From: Vreelandella lutescens
GTDB taxonomy: Bacteria > Pseudomonadota > Gammaproteobacteria > Pseudomonadales > Halomonadaceae
DNA: 64,000 nt
Assembly (NCBI RefSeq): GCF_014640815.1
Contig: NZ_BMHM01000001.1
Location: forward strand, 248,001 to 312,000
Direction of reading: 5' to 3'
Both the position numbers and the translations under genes were made by a program. The notes below the pieces were generated by a model. It did not search any database, was not told where the DNA came from, and saw only the letters and a list, made by a program, of their open reading frames with translations. Positions 61,794 through 64,000 of the stretch are shown one piece after another (position 1 is the stretch's first letter; each line of letters starts with the position of its first letter).

Positions 61794-63800
61794 ATGCTAG
61801 TTAAAATGATTCCTGAAATTGGTCACTTCGCCCTGGTCATCGCGCTATTAATGGCGATTGTCCAGGCAGTGATGCCGCTCGCAGGGGCGGCGACCCGTCG
61901 CCCGCTGTGGATGGCCTATGGACGCCCGATGGCCACCGGGCAGTTTCTATTTGTGGCCATTGCCTACCTCTGTTTGACCACCAGCTACATGCTGGATGAT
62001 TTTAGTGTGGCCAACGTGGCCAACAACTCCAATTCGCTGCTGCCGTGGTACTACAAATTCAGCGCGGTATGGGGAAACCATGAAGGCTCGGTACTGCTGT
62101 GGAGCTTAATGCTGGCTGGCTGGGGGTATGCGGCGTCGGTGTTCTCTGGCGATTTACCCCGAGACATGGTGGCCAGGGTGCAGGGCATTATGGGCATGGT
62201 GTGTGTGGGCTTTTTGCTCTTTATCCTCATGACATCCAACCCTTTTGAGCGCCTGCTGCCCAATATGCCTCAGGACGGCGCGGACCTTAACCCGTTGCTG
62301 CAGGATTTTGGCCTGATTGTTCACCCGCCGATGCTCTACATGGGGTATGTGGGGTTCTCTGTCGTCTTTGCCTTCGCGATTGCCGCGTTGCTGGGTGGCC
62401 GCTTAGATGCTGCCTGGACCCGTTGGGCACGCCCCTGGACCAACATTGCCTGGGCATTCTTGACCGTCGGGATCGCGTTGGGAAGCTGGTGGGCCTATTA
62501 CGAGCTTGGCTGGGGCGGCTGGTGGTTCTGGGATCCGGTAGAAAACGCTTCGCTACTGCCCTGGTTAACCGGCACGGCGCTGGTGCACTCGCTGGCGGTG
62601 ACGGAAAAGCGCGGCTCGTTTAAGAGCTGGACCGTACTGCTAGCGATCTCCACGTTCTCGCTGTCGTTGCTGGGCACCTTCCTCGTGCGCTCGGGCGTGC
62701 TGACCTCGGTGCATGCGTTTGCCAATGACCCCTCGCGTGGTTTCTTTATCCTGATGCTGCTGGCGATTACCGTCACGCTGTCGCTGCTGGTATTTGCCCT
62801 GCGTGCTCCACGAGTGAGCCATAAAGTAGGTTTTAACTGGCTGTCACGCGACTCACTGCTGCTGATCAACAATATTATCTTGGTGATCATGACCGTCACG
62901 GTACTGCTGGGCACCGTGTACCCGCTGATTCTCGACTCCCTTGGCCTGGGTAAAATTAGCGTGGGCCCGCCGTACTTTAATGCGCTATTTGTGCCGCTTA
63001 CTGTGGTGATGTGTATCTTCATGGGGCTTGGGCCCATGGCACGTTGGAAAAGTATGAGTGGGCAAGAGCTGTGGCGTAAGTTAGGGCTCGCAGCCGCTGC
63101 CTCTCTGGTGCTGGGTATCGCCATGCCATTCCTGTATGGCGGTGAGTGGAACCTGTGGGTGTCACTGGGCATTATTTCGGCGCTGTGGATTGTACTGCCT
63201 ATGGTGCGCGATTTATTTGATAAAACCCGCCACGCCAGCTCGTTTGTCGCCGGGCTTCGCAAGCTTTCACTCTCCTACTGGGGAATGGTGCTCGGCCACG
63301 TGGGCATTGCAGTGACCATTGTGGGCGTTGCCGTAGTCTCGAACTACAACATTGAGCGCAACGTACGCATGTCGCCGGGTACCACTGTGGAAGTGGCCGG
63401 CTATCAGTTCACTATGACCGAGCTCACTAACCGCCGCGGCCCGAATTTCCTGGCCGATACCTCGATTATCCAAGTTCAGCGTGGGGAGTCTGGCCGCAGC
63501 TTTGTGATGCGCCCCGAGAAGCGCCTTTACCTCGCCACCGGCATGCCCATGACCCAAGTCGCGCTGCGTCCTGGTTTGTTCCGTGACCTCTATGTGGCTA
63601 TGGGCGAAGACCTGGGCGATGGCAGTTACGCCATGCGGGTGCAGTACAAGCCATTTGTGCGCTGGCTGTGGCTAGGCGGCCTGTTAATGGCCTTCGGTGG
63701 ACTCTTGGCCGTGGCGGATAAACGCTACCGTCGGGTGGCCGCCCGCCAAGCGGTACCCACACGCACTGACCGCTCGACATCTCAGGAGGCCACGGTATGA
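61794..63800 (+). CDS. ccmF: Cytochrome c heme lyase subunit CcmF
   Basis: 668 residues with many membrane helices. The WWD motif is in WGGWWFWDPVENASLLPW (about residue 245). WGNHEGSVLLWSL, HPPMLYMGYVGFSV and TEKRGSFKSWTVLLAISTFSLSL are strongly conserved. It attaches heme to apocytochrome c with CcmH. GGAG lies before the ATG. The stop overlaps the ccmG start by 4 bases. Confidence 0.97.
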   Translation: MLVKMIPEIGHFALVIALLMAIVQAVMPLAGAATRRPLWMAYGRPMATGQFLFVAIAYLCLTTSYMLDDFSVANVANNSNSLLPWYYKFSAVWGNHEGSVLLWSLMLAGWGYAASVFSGDLPRDMVARVQGIMGMVCVGFLLFILMTSNPFERLLPNMPQDGADLNPLLQDFGLIVHPPMLYMGYVGFSVVFAFAIAALLGGRLDAAWTRWARPWTNIAWAFLTVGIALGSWWAYYELGWGGWWFWDPVENASLLPWLTGTALVHSLAVTEKRGSFKSWTVLLAISTFSLSLLGTFLVRSGVLTSVHAFANDPSRGFFILMLLAITVTLSLLVFALRAPRVSHKVGFNWLSRDSLLLINNIILVIMTVTVLLGTVYPLILDSLGLGKISVGPPYFNALFVPLTVVMCIFMGLGPMARWKSMSGQELWRKLGLAAAASLVLGIAMPFLYGGEWNLWVSLGIISALWIVLPMVRDLFDKTRHASSFVAGLRKLSLSYWGMVLGHVGIAVTIVGVAVVSNYNIERNVRMSPGTTVEVAGYQFTMTELTNRRGPNFLADTSIIQVQRGESGRSFVMRPEKRLYLATGMPMTQVALRPGLFRDLYVAMGEDLGDGSYAMRVQYKPFVRWLWLGGLLMAFGGLLAVADKRYRRVAARQAVPTRTDRSTSQEATV

Positions 63801-64000
63801 CGCGACGCCTGCTGCTTTTGCTGTTGCCGATTGGTTTTTTAGGCATTGCGCTGTTTCTCTATCAAGGATTAGGGCGCGACCCTTCCCATCGGGATTCAGC
63901 CCTGATGGCGCGAGACTTCCCGGCCTTTGACGCCACCACGCTGCGTGATGAAAATCGCCAAGTGGATCAAACGCTGTTCACAGGAGAAGTGACCCTGGTC
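63797..64000 (+). CDS. ccmG: Thiol:disulfide oxidoreductase CcmG/DsbE (partial)
   Basis: The first 68 codons are visible before the window ends. An N-terminal membrane anchor (LLLLLLPIGFLGIALFLYQG) is followed by RDPSHRDSALMARDFPAFD, typical of CcmG, and the start of a thioredoxin fold (GEVTLV). The active-site cysteines lie beyond the edge. It reduces apocytochrome c or CcmH for heme attachment. AGGAGG precedes the ATG. Confidence 0.92.
   Translation, partial: MTRRLLLLLLPIGFLGIALFLYQGLGRDPSHRDSALMARDFPAFDATTLRDENRQVDQTLFTGEVTLV

Overview
The window comes from a halophilic or marine gammaproteobacterium and most resembles Halomonas/Vreelandella (Oceanospirillales). Reasons: Pseudomonas-like order of the core clusters (ponA-pilMNOPQ-aroKB-gltBD; pyrG-kdsA-eno; fdxA-mutS-cinA-recA-recX-alaS-lysC-csrA-tRNA), a complete Na+-pumping oxaloacetate decarboxylase, TRAP-type transport and moderately high G+C. 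It is chromosomal; no insertion sequence, phage or CRISPR array was seen. Taxonomy is inferred from protein resemblance only.

Layout. 1-7.8 kb: small housekeeping and repair genes: a UbiF-like hydroxylase (cut by the window edge), a class II sirtuin, 3-methyladenine glycosylase, SelO AMPylase, DNA polymerase IV behind a perfect LexA box, an alpha/beta hydrolase, a thiamine-binding-like protein and a MocR regulator. 7.9-13.3 kb: ccoG with an unknown membrane protein, gabT, and a coupled EAL/GGDEF c-di-GMP pair. 13.4-21.8 kb: a glutarate / L-2-hydroxyglutarate catabolic locus (CaiB-type CoA-transferase, glutaryl-CoA dehydrogenase, GlaR/CsiR-like repressor, LhgO) next to a TAXI-TRAP transporter. 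21.8-31.2 kb: PBP1A, type IV pilus alignment/secretin genes pilMNOPQ, aroK, aroB. 31.6-37.5 kb: glutamate synthase gltBD. 37.7-41.6 kb: pyrG, kdsA, eno.

41.6-42.1 kb has no protein gene. It holds what looks like a complete GacA-controlled CsrB/RsmZ-family small RNA: tandem GacA boxes, a promoter about 170 bp downstream, ten GGA motifs and a strong terminator. Its expected target protein, CsrA, is encoded at 51.86 kb in the same window. 42.1-52.6 kb: fdxA, mutS, pncC, recA (LexA-type box), recX, alaS, lysC, csrA, tRNA-Ser(GCT) and two identical tRNA-Arg(ACG). 52.7-57.5 kb: dusC and the oadGAB sodium pump, followed by a 13-bp tandem repeat. 57.5-58.6 kb: a YigZ-family gene and an SOS-type UmuD/LexA-like protein whose catalytic serine is replaced by arginine. 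58.9-64.0 kb: the cytochrome c maturation operon ccmABCDEF-ccmG, cut by the window end.

The least ordinary items are the RsmZ-like RNA with its GacA sites, the SOS-controlled peptidase-dead UmuD-like protein, the linkage of GlaR/LhgO/GcdH to a TAXI-TRAP transporter, and a perfect hairpin inside the signal-peptide codons of the DUF1850 gene. Several start codons were moved from the longest open frame to internal starts on the basis of Shine-Dalgarno spacing or family N-termini; each case is stated.
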